Counted from the stretch's first letter, positions 1 through 12,372 are shown. The stretch is DNA of 64,000 bases from Aphrocallistes beatrix (GCA_963281255.1 OY725491.1:496001-560000); one strand, 5' to 3'. Notes: generated from the sequence alone by a model not told the origin. Numbers and translations: made by a program.

Positions 1-2
1 GC

Positions 3-3000
3 ATTCTAAACAGAAAAAATGAATCCGAAAACAATATTTTAAGAACCTATTTTAGAAAATACAAGGAATCTGAAAACATCTTAAATTTTGATCGATACTT
101 GACTATTGAAGATATTCTTGCCATTAAACAAAGTAGCAATGATAGTACTGAACAACTGAGTGTGAAGTTGAATATAATCGAGTCAGTGATTAACAGTTAT
201 TTATACAGATACTCTGTACATCCCACTGAATTTAACCATCACAGAAAACTTCAAGAAAAACAAATACTTGAACTCGCTAATGCTTATGGAATAAATTTAT
301 TTTCTTTTGAAAATTACAGAACAATAATAACTGTACCATTTGATGAAATAATTAAAAGAGTGCAGACTATTCCAAAGTCTAATAAATCGCAGGACATATT
401 GATAGAGTTGTTACCTCTAGTCTTCTACTATCTGAAATGTAGTCTACCATTCGAAGACATAGCTCGAATAATCGCGAATGTTAGCGAAATTACTCTTACT
501 ACACACGATGTATTCCATTTAGTCTTTCAACTGTCAGATCCTGTACTGAGAGGATTATGCATCGAGCATTACTCGTTCAGTAATCCAGTTCCTCTTTACT
601 ATCCCAAACTCAAGCATCCACGAAGTAAATCCTGCAAAGTAGATTTTGAAATCTGTAAAGAGCTGTGGTACTGTCTGGAACAGTACAATGGATTGATATC
701 ATTCGGATTAGGGAGAGCCAGTTGGAATGCTATCGGGAAGTCCACACTTCTAGATTTAATATTCGAAACAGATTTCGTGAAAGGAAGTCCTCAGAGTAGT
801 GCGTTTCACCGTGGTTCAATCGACATTCAAATAACTAAGAATCTTTTCGGAGAGGCGAACAGATCTCACTCAGAATCTACGAAACTGGCTTACATAGACT
901 GTCACGGTTATTCGGACATAAGCGTGATCAATGCTCTGTTCCCATCTAGGCGTGGCACTAATACATGTCTATTATAACGATTACAAAAACAATAAACCAG
1001 AAATAAACAAACATTTGGCTCAAATTGATAAAGTCCAGCATATTTATCTCTTTTTAAGAGACTACGAAGGAGATAACATGCAAGTATCTGTTAGTAGTAA
1101 CTCCCTAACCGTAATTCTTATTCCTAATTTGACTAGAAAAGACATCAAGTATCATTCAGTGATAACATCCCTGAAAGAAGTAGGCCATCAGATATTGCAC
1201 TTGGAAATTGAACAACAAACATTAATTCAAAGTCAACTTATAGAAGATGTAATGCTTGATTTGGATTATGATATTGTCAGAGTTATTCAAACAGATAAAC
1301 AACTCATCAGGAAAACAACTGATTACTTCCTTGATACAAACAAAATTGATTTCAGTTTCTTAAGTTACTATCCTACCCTCGTGGATTACATGAGTGCGTA
1401 CCATAGAGCTTCTTACGAGACAGATCAAGATAAAATAGATGAACTGAATACTGTCTGTGAGGAACTTAATGGAAGATTGAGTAACATTTCAAGAGGTAAT
1501 ATTGTAATGTATTTTAACGAAATACTTAAGCGAGATAATTCAACATTAATCTTGTGGAAGTTATCACGAGAACTTTTGCATCTTTCAAAGGCATCGACCA
1601 TTAGTGAACATGAAGATACAACAGTAAATACATTGAAAGAACAAAAGAACGACAAATATACGCTAGAAATCTTGTGGAGAGAATCTCTACTCTCTCAGAG
1701 ATATGGACAGAATACTGAAGACAAATATAAAGAAAAATACAAACAATTGCTTGCAATGAACTTTAGCAAACATGTTGGAAGTGGTGAGGCATTTGAACTC
1801 ATCGACGGGGACAATTTGAGATTCTTTAATAAAGACATCGATTCACTTTTACGCAATTTCTATTCTAAACAAGAAGAATCCCTCAAAAAGATAAACAAGG
1901 GTAAAACTATAAAAGTAAAACCAGCTCCGATTGTAGTGAGTATTTTCGGTCCTCAGAGTTCTGGAAAATCGACGCTTCTAAACTATTGTTTCGGTTGTAA
2001 ATTCCTAACAAGTGCTGGCAGGTGTACGAGAGGAATCTATGGATCTCTTTCCAAACTAGATAGACCTGTCAACCTCTCTCAATCCTTCCTAATCCTCGAC
2101 ACAGAGGGACTGGATGCTATTGAGAGGGATAACATCAAGGACACTTCTATGATCCACTTTGACAGGACGATGGTTCTATTCTGTTTATCCGTATCTCAAG
2201 TCGTCATAATTAATATTAAAGGAGACATTGGAAGTGAAATGCAGAATCTGTTGCAAATCTGTGCTTACTCTCTAGATAGACTAAAAGTTAGTAAAGTGAA
2301 AGCTCCTAAGATCTTCTTTGTACTGAACCAACAAGCAGATCCAGATCCTGACAAACATCTCGTTGCTATCAATCTCCTCATGGAGAAACTCAATTCTGAA
2401 TCTGGTCTCATGGAGACTGGAGTGAAAATATCAGACTTAATACAAGTTTCAAGAGAAAATTTATTCATTTTACCTTCAGCTTTTAATTCACAACAAATGA
2501 ACAAACCTGATGCAAAACTATTCGACTCTAATGTTATCAAACTCTCTCCAACAATTGCATTTGCAAACAAATGTACTGAACTAAGATTGGCCATTATAAA
2601 TAAACTAGACCATATGTCAGTGAATGACAGAGCTCCTTTCCAGAACATGAGTGAGTGGATGGAGATGGCAGGTGTTATCTGGGACACCATCATAAAGTAT
2701 CAGGACATCGTCAAGTACAGAAATATTGAAGAGTTAATGTGTAGTAATAAACTCGGAGGAATTGCTACTAATTTAATGAAACATCATATATACAGCAATG
2801 AAGGAGAATTTACAGATATAGTACAAACTATCTGCACGGAAATAAGTGACATAGAAACATCTACAGACCCTAATATCGTTTTAGCTGAAGCTATGTTCAA
2901 ATTTGATGATATTTTTATCAAATATCAAAATGAATGCTTGAGAGAATTTTCTACAATATGCAAAAACGACTCCGTTCTAAAAAAGATGCAACATGTTTGC

Positions 3001-6000
3001 AATGAGACTTCCTCGAATATCAGACGGTTAATTTACGTAGTGAGAAAGCAGCATGAAGATCAGATTAAAGTACAAATCAATTCTGTACTGACAGAAATCC
3101 ATATTTCTGAAAGTATGGACCATTTTCAAAAAGCAATTATCGAAAATGTCGACAAATATTTGAAGTTAAGTTATAAACAACAAGTAGAAGAGTTTAATGA
3201 TATTTGGAATAGGACTTTCGGTATTGAAGACCATGAAGAAGAACTACGTGAATGCCAAGCAAATTTTTCAGATTTGTACTCTCTTTTTGGAATCGAATGC
3301 ACTACGATGGAAACCAAACAAACGATTTATTCTATGTTCAGTAACCTGAAGTTCGATATGAATTCTCTTATTGAAAATATCAAACAAGAATTATTATATA
3401 GATTTCATAACCCACTCGAGTTAGATCAATCAGAAAGGCTAATCTATCCCCTGACTGAGTATTATTCTCCGATTAAGGCGATGATGCCATACAACGGAAG
3501 ACCAAAATATGATTACTTATGCCAAGATTCTTTGTACAAGATGGAAAGAACTTGGCATAGTTTCTACTTGTATGAAAAGTTGAATCCTTTAAAATGGATT
3601 CCAAATAATTGTCATAGTCTCATAAAATATTGCTCTGGATTAGAGAACCATCCTGATATTATTTGGAGACCTAGTCATATGATTCAAGTAACTACACTGA
3701 CATCTGTACTAAGAAATCCAGATGATATGGAGACCAGCACATGGAAAAAGTTTATCAACGACATTTCATCTGACGTCACAACATTACTAGAAGCTAATCC
3801 TAGTGTCACTCATGCAGTTGTAAAACAGATTATTCATGTATTATACTTCAGGGTAAGACTACTCAACTATGAGATTGGATACATACAAGCTGGTTTATCT
3901 AACACTGGTGAGAGAACTTTGTCTAGCTTAGTTTTTGCATATGCATTCAAGTACCTCTGGAAGAAAAAAATAATTAAAAGGCGAGAAAATCAATATAAGA
4001 AAAAATCAAAAAAACGTGATCTTCTTCAATACTTTTTCCAAAAAATCGAAAATCGAAAAATGGCTAGAGGAACATGGAATCGAGATACAATGGCAGAAAG
4101 TGATAAAAAAATGTCCAAAAAATTCGCTTTCGACTTTATCGAATCGGTCAAAAGAGGGTTGAAAACCTCTGAACTACAGAATATTAAAAAATATCTCGGT
4201 GATAGAAAAGAACTTTTTTCTCATGACAGCATTGTCTCTATAGCAGATGAAAAGATAGCAAACTATTTACAGGAAAGTTCTGGCGATGAAATTAATGATG
4301 TCAATCATTTCGTTGTTCAGTTTATTTGCAATAGAAATGAAGTATTGAAGGAATTATTCTTTGAAATATGGCGGAGAGAGGCAGAGAAACTCTATGAACT
4401 TATTTCTAGGAATGTGAAGATTGCTTTTAAGGAAAAGCTCTCCTCCTTAATAGATGTCCTGAGTGAATTTCTCAAAAAATTATTTAAGATGTCTACGGAT
4501 AAAAACTTCCTGGCGGATGATTGTAAACCTGAAGAACTTAAAAAGTTTGATTCTGACAACAATTTTGAGTTACTTAAAATGGCTAAAAAAGACGATCATT
4601 CAATAGGGAAGGAAATACCGTTCAAAGCAATGGTTAATTACCTTAAAATGTACTTGGATCCTACAGTGACTCCAGATGAATTCGATAAATATTTTTCTGC
4701 TATCTTTAAAATTGGTGGCTTGGATGTTCAGGTCTGCAAAATTAATATTCTGTGCTGTAAATCCACTGACTCGATCTTGGATGCGGACACTTTTAAAAGG
4801 CTTGTGGGTACAAAACTGTTCAACGATGGCGAATTAATTTTCAATATTCAGAACTATGTCAGACATTTCCTATCTGATCTAAAAAAATATTGCATTCATT
4901 TGGATAAAGATGAGTTTCAGGAGATGATCGCTTCTCTGAAAAGTGACTTTGAAACTAAAATGATTGGTTGTCCTTCTCAGTGTCCTAGTTGTGGTAAATT
5001 CTGTGAGAAAGAAATCCACACAAATGAAGGAAAGTGTCAAATCAAAACTGGACATCAGATCTCATCAATGGGAGGTAAGGTCTGGAATAAAAACAAAGAT
5101 AACACAGCAGTCTTGTTCATGTGTGATGTTTATCAAGATCAAACTCAGATATACTTGCCGAGTGGTGCTACAAAGTGGGGAGAGTTCAAAGACAGATGTG
5201 GCAAGGAATGGAACTGGTATCTTCCTGATGATGATAAATACAGATCCAAGCAACTCTCTAATCAAAAATTAATGAAAGACATCTGGAACAAGTTTGGTAA
5301 GGGTATTCTCAATTACTACTACAAAAAAGAGAAAACAGGAATCACATTTGTCCCTTATACGACATATGAGGAAGTAAACCATTCTCTATTCTCCGCGAAA
5401 TATCTTATTTGCTTCGTTATCGATGGAACAGGCTCAATGTGTCGAGATATTGATCGTGCTAAGGTATCTGTAGGACAGTTGATACAACATTTCAAGGAAA
5501 AAGGAAGTTCGTCTGAGTTTAGAATCGTAATATACCGTGATCATTGTGATGATGAATTAATAGAAACAATTCCTCAAGGGAATGAATTTACTCTTCAACA
5601 AGACACTGTTACGGAATTTCTTGATAATGTTGTTGCTACTGGAGGAGGAGATTTCCCTGAAGCTGTGTTAGATGGGCTAGCAACTGCTGCCACTCAATCT
5701 GACTGGAAGTGTACTCCTGGAGTCAAGAATAAGATCATTCACATATACGATGCTCCTCCTCATGGAGATTTTCCTGATTATAAGTCACATTTATCTCATA
5801 GCGATAAAAACAATTGCTGCTGCTGTAATCATGATAAGTGCAAATTTGACTGGGAGAAAGATGTTTGGACTGTTTTTAAAAAGTACAGCATTGAGTATCA
5901 TGGAATCAACACCTGTTGTGGAGATGAATCTTTAAGTTCTGAATTAAGGAAGAAGATCCTCAAGAAGCATGGATTGGATACTATTTTTTCTAATTATGAA

Positions 6001-6108
6001 TCGAAGATGAAGGAAGAACTTGGAGATCTCTGCGCTGATTTTCAAGTGGTCGGTAAAGAAATTGTGAACGAGGCTATCGTACAGATCTTCATTGATCACA
6101 AAACGTGA
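3..6108 (+). CDS. Copy A: VLIG-type giant GTPase with C-terminal VWA domain, 5'-partial and frameshifted
   Basis: The reading frame is already open at base 3, so the N-terminus lies outside the window. It runs to about 935, where the frame must shift. Paralogues read CTGTGTTC where this copy reads CTGTTC, a 2-nt loss in a GT repeat, after which a 1,700-codon frame continues to the stop at 6108. Visible modules are a first P-loop GKST at 735-746, the VLIG core P-loop GPQSSGKST ending near 1974, the DTEGL G3 motif near 2098, NQQADPD as probable G4, a Cys/His cluster from 4969, and a VWA domain with DGTGS at 5422 and GGGDFPEA near 5643. The family is inferred from the core, which matches the GVIN/VLIG G domain in motif order. 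The frameshift could be real decay or a sequence error. If real, the product would lack either the N-terminal module or everything after it. Confidence 0.8.
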
Positions 6109-6440
6109 TTTTTACAGATACATTTACTTAGTTAGGGTCTAGGATGCAGTCAGAGAATTTCTCTTTTAGGATTAGGTTCTGTTAGCCATAGGATTAGTTC
6201 CGTTAGAGTATTAATAAGTGAGTTAGTTAGTTTTGCTTCTTAGCATATTTACTTTATTATTTCTCTAGTTTTCTTTGCAGTGTAGTTATTTTAGGTTCAC
6301 CGCCTCCATTGACCAAGAGGTTTATTGTATTAAATAGTTCGCTTCATTTAATTGTTGCCAACAAGTATCGATTTAGCTGAGTCAATACATGCTCATATAA
6401 ATTCAGGTTTTGCACCAAAAATGTAAAATACTCACAGTAC
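6109..6440. other. 3' flank of copy A, no gene seen
   Basis: AT-rich sequence follows the stop codon. A short near-palindrome AGAGAATTTCTCT at 6152-6164 recurs downstream of copies B and E, so at least the first 100 bases are probably shared 3' untranslated sequence. No coding frame is convincing here. Confidence 0.5.
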
Positions 6441-6847
6441 CAGTGGCGGCGCCAGGCGGGGAACCAATTTCCGACATGAATACATGCGTCATTCATTTGT
6501 GTCCAAATGAGCTGAAACGTAGGAATTTTCAGTAAGAAAGACATATTCACGCAGTGTCATCGACGATGACAGGCTGGGAGACCTTGGAACTTATATCAAT
6601 AAACAGAGAAAGATCGTCCCGAATCAACATGGAAGACATCGTGGATGACTTCGCAAAACTAGGAAATCGTAGAATCGCACTTATATAAGTATTTATAATT
6701 TCATACTAATATAAATAAATCAATTGTTGCTACAAATGTCTTTAATGATTAGTTCTCATTGGCGGGTAATCTGTACCCAAAAAATGTTGGTGCCCCACTG
6801 GAAATGATTTGTGCCCCCCTAGTGGCGGCAACCTGGCGCCGCCTCTG
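6441..6847. mobile_element. hAT-type non-autonomous element with perfect 8-bp TSD
   Basis: The left end starts CAGTGGCGGCGCCAGG. The right end read in reverse starts CAGAGGCGGCGCCAGG. The 8 bases before (6433-6440) and after (6848-6855) are both CACAGTAC. An 8-bp TSD with CAG...CTG ends is characteristic of hAT elements. At about 407 bp with no transposase frame it is non-autonomous. Confidence 0.85.
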
Positions 6848-7129
6848 CACAGTACTATATAATGCGGCGTATCTAGACTTTGAGTTTACCCCCGGACACA
6901 CCTGGGACATACACTTTTTAATTTGAAGTTTCCCCTCATTCACCAGATTTATCTTTTTTTACAACAAACTAACAAACTTATATGCATGTTTTTAATGGTT
7001 TTACTAGAGATTGCAAGACTGAAATCAAACATTTATGAACAATACTAATGCAAATATTACTTGTATAAATATGCTAAAATATCTTTTTGACTCTTGGTCT
7101 GAAAAATAGGCAATAACTTCAATACAGTT

Positions 7130-7198
7130 AGATACTGGATATAGTGATCGTGCAGGGGACAAGGAACTTTGGTGAAATTATCACTATATCCAATATCT
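7130..7198. repeat. Short hairpin, 19-bp arms
   Basis: Bases 7130-7148 pair with 7180-7198 with one mismatch around a 31-nt loop. This may be a tiny miniature element or a structured spacer. Nothing else identifies it. Confidence 0.4.
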
Positions 7199-7452
7199 AC
7201 CATATGTATATCCCAGAGATCTCAATCTCAGCAAATACGTAGCAGCTACTCTCAATGGGGCCGTTTTGAAAAGTGATGACGGTAACTGCATAAGTAAAAC
7301 GGAGGTAATGTTTTTCATTGCATTTAAAACATCATAAATTATTAAATTTGATGTGGGATGAATGTGGATTCTTAAATAGAAATTGTGAATCTGAATTGGA
7401 GATTTATTTTCACCATCTGAATATGATGAGTTCAAAAATTGTATACTTTGAG

Positions 7453-7800
7453 CAGGGCTGGGGTTGGTTAACCGATTTTAGGGTTCAGTCATTTTGGTTT
7501 CCTCCAGGGCGGTTAACCGGTTAACCGATGTCAATATAAATTAGTAAAAATATGGATTTTTGGACTAATCTTTAACCTGGTATTAATAATTTTATAATTT
7601 TCAGTGGTCTCGAAATATATTATATGATTATAAAATAGGAATTATACTGTATTATCAAATTTTTAGAAGCAATATTCATGAATCTCCGTAGAAAAACAAT
7701 GAAATTAGTGTAAATATTTATAAAATAAAGCCGATCGAGGATTTCCTTAACCGTTAACCGGGATTGACGCCGGTTAACCGGTTAACCGAATCCAGCCTTG
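7453..7800. mobile_element. hAT-like miniature element rich in GGTTAACC motifs, copy 1
   Basis: The ends are CAGGGCTGG on the left and CCAGCCTTG on the right. Both are followed inward by repeated GGTTAACC/GGTTAACCG motifs. A 7-bp direct repeat CTTTGAG flanks it (7446-7452 and 7801-7807). A second, diverged copy lies at 23355-23692. No coding capacity is visible, so it is probably a non-autonomous hAT derivative. Confidence 0.65.
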
Positions 7801-7920
7801 CTTTGAGTTAGAAATCGACACGAAATAGCACATTTGTATGGTGGCTACTTTGTGTCTTTAGACCAGACACATTTAACATTTTTTGGCAAAATTTTACGCA
7901 TTTAAACTAGATTTACATAC

Positions 7921-8700
7921 TATTGAATCAAATATCAACACAAATAAAATTCTAACCTCTCTCCATATGATATCTGTATTTACCATGGTTCAGGATAACT
8001 GAATTATAGTCTTCTAATATTCTCAGATCAATAACGATACACATTTTAAATTAACACAACTAATATGCACAAAAATTAATGCACATAATGTAAGTAAGCT
8101 CCTATTTATACTCTTGAGCTTTTAATACTAACTCAAACGTCCAATCAGATTGTAGCATTCATTCATTCAAGGTTTCCACTTACTTTTAATGGAATTTTCT
8201 TATTTTTCTAGCATACCTTTTATTGATTCTGTTTGGAATAGCAAGACTGGCATAGATAAATAACCTCTAGCCAGAGTCAAGTCTAAATTATAATCTACAT
8301 TTGTGAATCCTTTGATTTGTATAATTTTCAAGTACCATATATCCTCCGCCGGGACGATTGTTAATATTAGATCATTTATCAGATGGAAAGTTAAAGAGTT
8401 TATTTAAAAAGAATAATCACCCTTCTTAGCCTCATATATATACCACCGAACGTTATCTTTTCAGTAAATAACTTTGTCCGAATTTCCTAACAATCCTCTT
8501 TGAAATTATGAGATGCACGTGTATTCAAGCCTACGCGTATTACAATTTTAACTAACAAGACACCAAATAATCTAGGTTTGAAAGTTCAGTAATTGTGATA
8601 TGTGGATAATGGAGAGTGGATAGTCTTGATGGATGCACGAAATAATTTATAATCGTACTACTAATTTCTATTTTCATAATGCAAACATCGAAAGCAAGGA
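7921..8700 (+). repeat. Unclassified repeat, left copy (partner at 61215-61650)
   Basis: Bases about 7921-8215 match about 61215-61505 closely, including CCATGGTTCAGGATA, ACACAACTAATATGCAC and CTCCTATTTATA. Weaker similarity continues near 8570-8690 to 61535-61650. The two copies bracket the gene cluster in the same orientation. I see no transposon ends or coding frame. Confidence 0.55.
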
Positions 8701-9396
8701 AAATGATCCAATCTTTTATATATGAATGCCATGAACTTATAAAACTAATAATCTCACCGTTCATATTCAATTACACACCATACGTGTATAAGTAATGTAA
8801 CTCCTTATAAGAAAGTCAAGAAATATAATCCATAATTATGCACAGTAAATTTGATGCCTGTGATATATTTGCCTTAGTGTTAGAATAGAATCTAACACAA
8901 ATTCTTTTCTATCAGTTCCATCAAATACAAACTATTACACTCAGATCTTGATCGCGGTTTTAACAGTTCAAGTTAGTTTATTATTCTTTGTAATCATGTA
9001 TATATCTGTGTGTACTCGAATAGTAGCCCCCAACGAGGGTGCTAATTCGTTTGCTACACTTAACTGTCAGTTAATTTCAATTAGTAAATAAAGTGTCATC
9101 TTCCTTTCGAGCCATCTGTTCATTATTGGACTGTGACCACAATTTAAGGATCATAATTCGATTATTGGAGAACTTTAGTTATGTAATCAAAAGAGATTCA
9201 AATACAAGACACTCAAGTGCATATTCATGATTATTTGAGATCGAAAAAATATTGATTCATGGCGGTCCATATATTATCTAACTTTTCTGTCATTTATAAA
9301 TCTTATGAATAGGATTGATTTAAACTTAACGAGCGGATGACAGTGTCCAACTATTATTGTAAACTAAGTGGTTTAGAATAACAGCTATCCCACAAC
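8701..9396. other. Intergenic stretch without recognised features
   Basis: AT-rich sequence in which I see no supported gene or RNA. Confidence 0.4.
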
Positions 9397-9535
9397 CAGA
9401 GGCATAGCCAGGGTGTGACACATGTGGCCTAGGCCGAATCTCAAAGGCTGTGTAAAATGTCATAAATTAATATCGGGTACTGCAACATTCTCAAGGAATT
9501 GCTGCACTCTAAAGATTGGGCTGACTACACCTCTA
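9397..9535. mobile_element. hAT-type miniature element with 8-bp TSD
   Basis: The left end CAGAGGCATAGCCAGGG is mirrored by the right end, which reads AGAGGTGTAGTCAGCCC in reverse. The flanking 8-mers are CCCACAAC (9389-9396) and CCCACAAA (9536-9543), 7 of 8 identical. The element is 139 bp and non-coding. Confidence 0.7.
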
Positions 9536-10690
9536 CCCACAAATAATAATTGTTTTGTTTGTATTTATCTAAAAAGGTGACTATAATCTTTGATTAGCAT
9601 AGACGTCCGGATGGCAACAAATGTGAACAAAAATTGTTCGCCAGTCGCGCAGCGAGAAAATGTAAAGCGCGCTTGTATGAATTAATGACAAAAGTGTGAA
9701 ATATGATCATATTATTTAGATACTTATATAGATGCATTTTGATAGTCTAATTCATATTGGCCAATGAAATTCGGTACAAATTTCTCTATGCACACTCGGA
9801 ACGGAGGTTTATGTACCACTCAGTGGCGATGTGGGGGTGGGACTAAGTGGAGGACCCTCGGTGGGACACACTCAATTCCCAATTATATACTGGCAAATCG
9901 TCCAAAAATTTGCATCGGTGAGTCCCAAAAGTCCAAAAATACTGAAGCCCTTTTTGTTACAAGACGAATACTGCCAAAAGAAACTATCGTAAAAAGACAA
10001 AAACTATCAAAAAGAATGTTTTCTAGAAATGTGTGTCACACTTTAGACAGCCTGTACACCACTAATGGCGCCGTCCCCGCTTGCGCTACTAAAGCGCTTG
10101 AAATTACGAATTTTTTCGTAATTTCAATTTATTTTAAGAGCTATCTCCAAGCTCCATCAAAATATCTAGGAGTGGTAAAGGGATGAAATTCCCCGATTGA
10201 AAGAAAATGGTTACGAAAATTGTAACCAAACTCAGAACGATATAATTTACAAATGTACTTGTATCTATCTCTGCTAATAAAAGGCAAAACGCAATCTGAC
10301 TTAATTGTTTGAAACTAACACTACAAATAAACAAACAGTTAAGAATATATTTGCTGAATTAGTTTCACTTAAACCCTTTTCATTTCCTTTGCATAAATAT
10401 TTAATCGAGAGAAAATATTTCAATTGTTTCAAATTAAATGTTTCGAAATAAACATATTATACCTACGTATGGTAACAACCTTCAGTCTAGTTGTACACTC
10501 ATTAAATTGTTCACTGTGGTTGGTTTTTGAGCATAGATACTTTGTATATGATGGATTGTAATTTGATCACAGATCACAGAACATTTTCACATGATCATTC
10601 CATCAAAAACTCAAAATGATAAGTCATCGGTAAAAGGAATTTTCATTTAGAACTTTCTTCTCATAGGAATTTCGTCTCGTTGGAGATTAA
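9536..10690. other. Intergenic stretch with a fragment of the hairpin module
   Basis: A degenerate piece of the GC-rich hairpin module occurs near 9640-9677 (CGCGCAGCG followed by AAGCGCGCTTGTA). An open frame at 9764-10186 has no recognisable domain and low-complexity composition, so I do not call it a gene. Confidence 0.4.
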
Positions 10691-11660
10691 TTTTTCATAT
10701 TTTCAGGGTTAAATTGGTCCGGGAGACCAATCTTTCATTGAAAATTGGTTTATGCTTATAATTTTCAAATCCAAACGCCTAAAATGGGTCAATCATTGTT
10801 TACATACGCCCAGACCAGGAGTTCCAACCCGTTACCTCGCTGTCTAACACAGTTAACCCGATTTCTCCAATTGAGGAAGTAATGTATCAGAAAATTAGAT
10901 AATCTAAACATGTATATGTAGTATATCTGACTAGAATTCTAATTAGATAGTCAATGGGAAACTTTTTCGTGTTTTTTTGCCTGTAACTCTGCAAACCGAG
11001 GGTCTGTTTGCTGAATGCTCATCTCAAATCTCCTTGCATTCTAATCTGTTACGTTGCTTGGTTTTTATAGCAATCCGAGATTAGAACCCGGCCTCACATA
11101 GGTAGATTGACGAAAATGGGTTAAGAATCAAAATAGACATTCTGTGTTGATTTTCGAGAATATTGGTAACTTCATCCATAAGTTTGGGACTAAGTGAAAT
11201 ATAATCCTAGCATTTAGACCTGCAAATCTAGCTCTTTAAGCTGGAAAATCGTTAAATCATTGACACCTTATTATCTTTCTATAAATCGATTTATAAAATA
11301 ATTTGAAGAGACTTGGTTGGTAGGGCAGTCTTCACTCATCTTGTGGAATGTATTCGGCGAACACCCATACTGTCCTAGAACTAATGATAATCTGGAGGGA
11401 TGGCATAATAAATTAAAAAGAATAGCTCGAAAAGCGCATGTAAATATCTACGAAATTGTAGAAATATTTAAACAAGAGCAGCATATAGCCTTACTTGTAA
11501 TTGGTAACTGGTGCTACGCTCCAGATGAGGGCAAGAAAAGCTATCCAAAAAGATAACTAAATTCAAAAACTTAACGATTACTTTGACTCATTTAATCATC
11601 CTACTGAATATACTTGTATGAACGGAATTTCATTATTAACAATATTTTAACAAATTCGTT
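10690..11660 (+). mobile_element. Mutator-like (FLYWCH/MULE-type) transposon remnant, copy 1
   Basis: Bases 11317-11556 encode a short peptide containing NDNLEGWHNKLKRIARKAH, then IYEIVEIFKQEQ. This matches the segment near the C-terminus of FLYWCH-associated MULE transposases, where a conserved N-x(3)-E-G-[FW]-H precedes an Ile/Leu-rich helix. Stops follow immediately. The surrounding kilobase, including GGGAGACCAATC and GACTAGAATTCTAA, is repeated in diverged form at about 24060-24860, so both are decayed copies of one element. Its outer limits are approximate. Confidence 0.6.
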
Positions 11661-11662
11661 TC

Positions 11663-12372
11663 ATACAAGCGCGCTTCGCTTGCTTGCGCTGCGCGGCTGG
11701 CGGACACTTTGTGTCCGCCGGAGTCGCCCTTTGGGCGCCTATGGTCACATTGATTAATTATAAGGGAGATAACAGCTCTAAATACGTCTGTCCTACCGTT
11801 ATAATCGATATCGCACGAAAAATCACCAAATTTGTCAGTTTTTAAATTTTTTTGATGCGTAATGATGACGTCATAACAGAGTACTGAGTCATCATTTTGA
11901 GGATAGTTCTATCATATGTGTGATATATTAATATACACATTCTATTAAAATTTCAGCCTTCTATCACCTAAAATGCCAGGGAAAGCTGATTTTTGGTATG
12001 TGGGAGTCTTTTGGCTATGGCTCCACTTAGACCTCAGACAAAAATGTCAACTCATCATGGAATTATAACGTCATTGTCATCTTTTTTATAATTAGAAATT
12101 TCAGTTTTTCGACTATAACTCGGCTATTTTAGGTGATAGAAGGCTGAAATATTAATAGAATGTGTAGATTAATATAACTCAAAGATGATACAATTATCAT
12201 AGAAAAATGATGACTCATCACTCTATTATCACGTCAGCATTACTTATCACAAATTGATAAATTTGGTGATTTTTCGAGTGATATCGATTATAACAGTAAG
12301 ACAGATTTATTTAGAGATGTTGTCTACCTTATAACTAATCAATGTGAGCCTAGGCGTCTTTTAGACGCCTCT
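11663..12372. mobile_element. Long fold-back element, copy 1
   Basis: The left arm (about 11735-11975) and right arm (about 12130-12365) are inverted repeats. Both contain the TTATAAGG-type block, ATCGATAT, GATGACGTCA-like and AATTTCAGCCTTCTATCACCT sequences in opposite orientation. The left side is preceded by the GC-rich hairpin module (11663-11740). Related copies lie at 22158-22660 and 59108-59645. There is no coding capacity. It is probably a non-autonomous terminal-inverted-repeat transposon; the superfamily is not identified. Confidence 0.6.

Noticed and set aside
2265..2693. Open frame antisense to the GTPase core of copy A (and equivalent antisense frames in B, C and F)
   Set aside because: They recur at the same place in each paralogue because the sense sequence is conserved. 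They have no domain of their own, so they are shadows of the sense gene.
9764..10186. 140-codon open frame in a repeat-rich stretch
   Set aside because: No recognisable domain, unusual composition from GC-rich repeat pieces, and no neighbouring exon signals.
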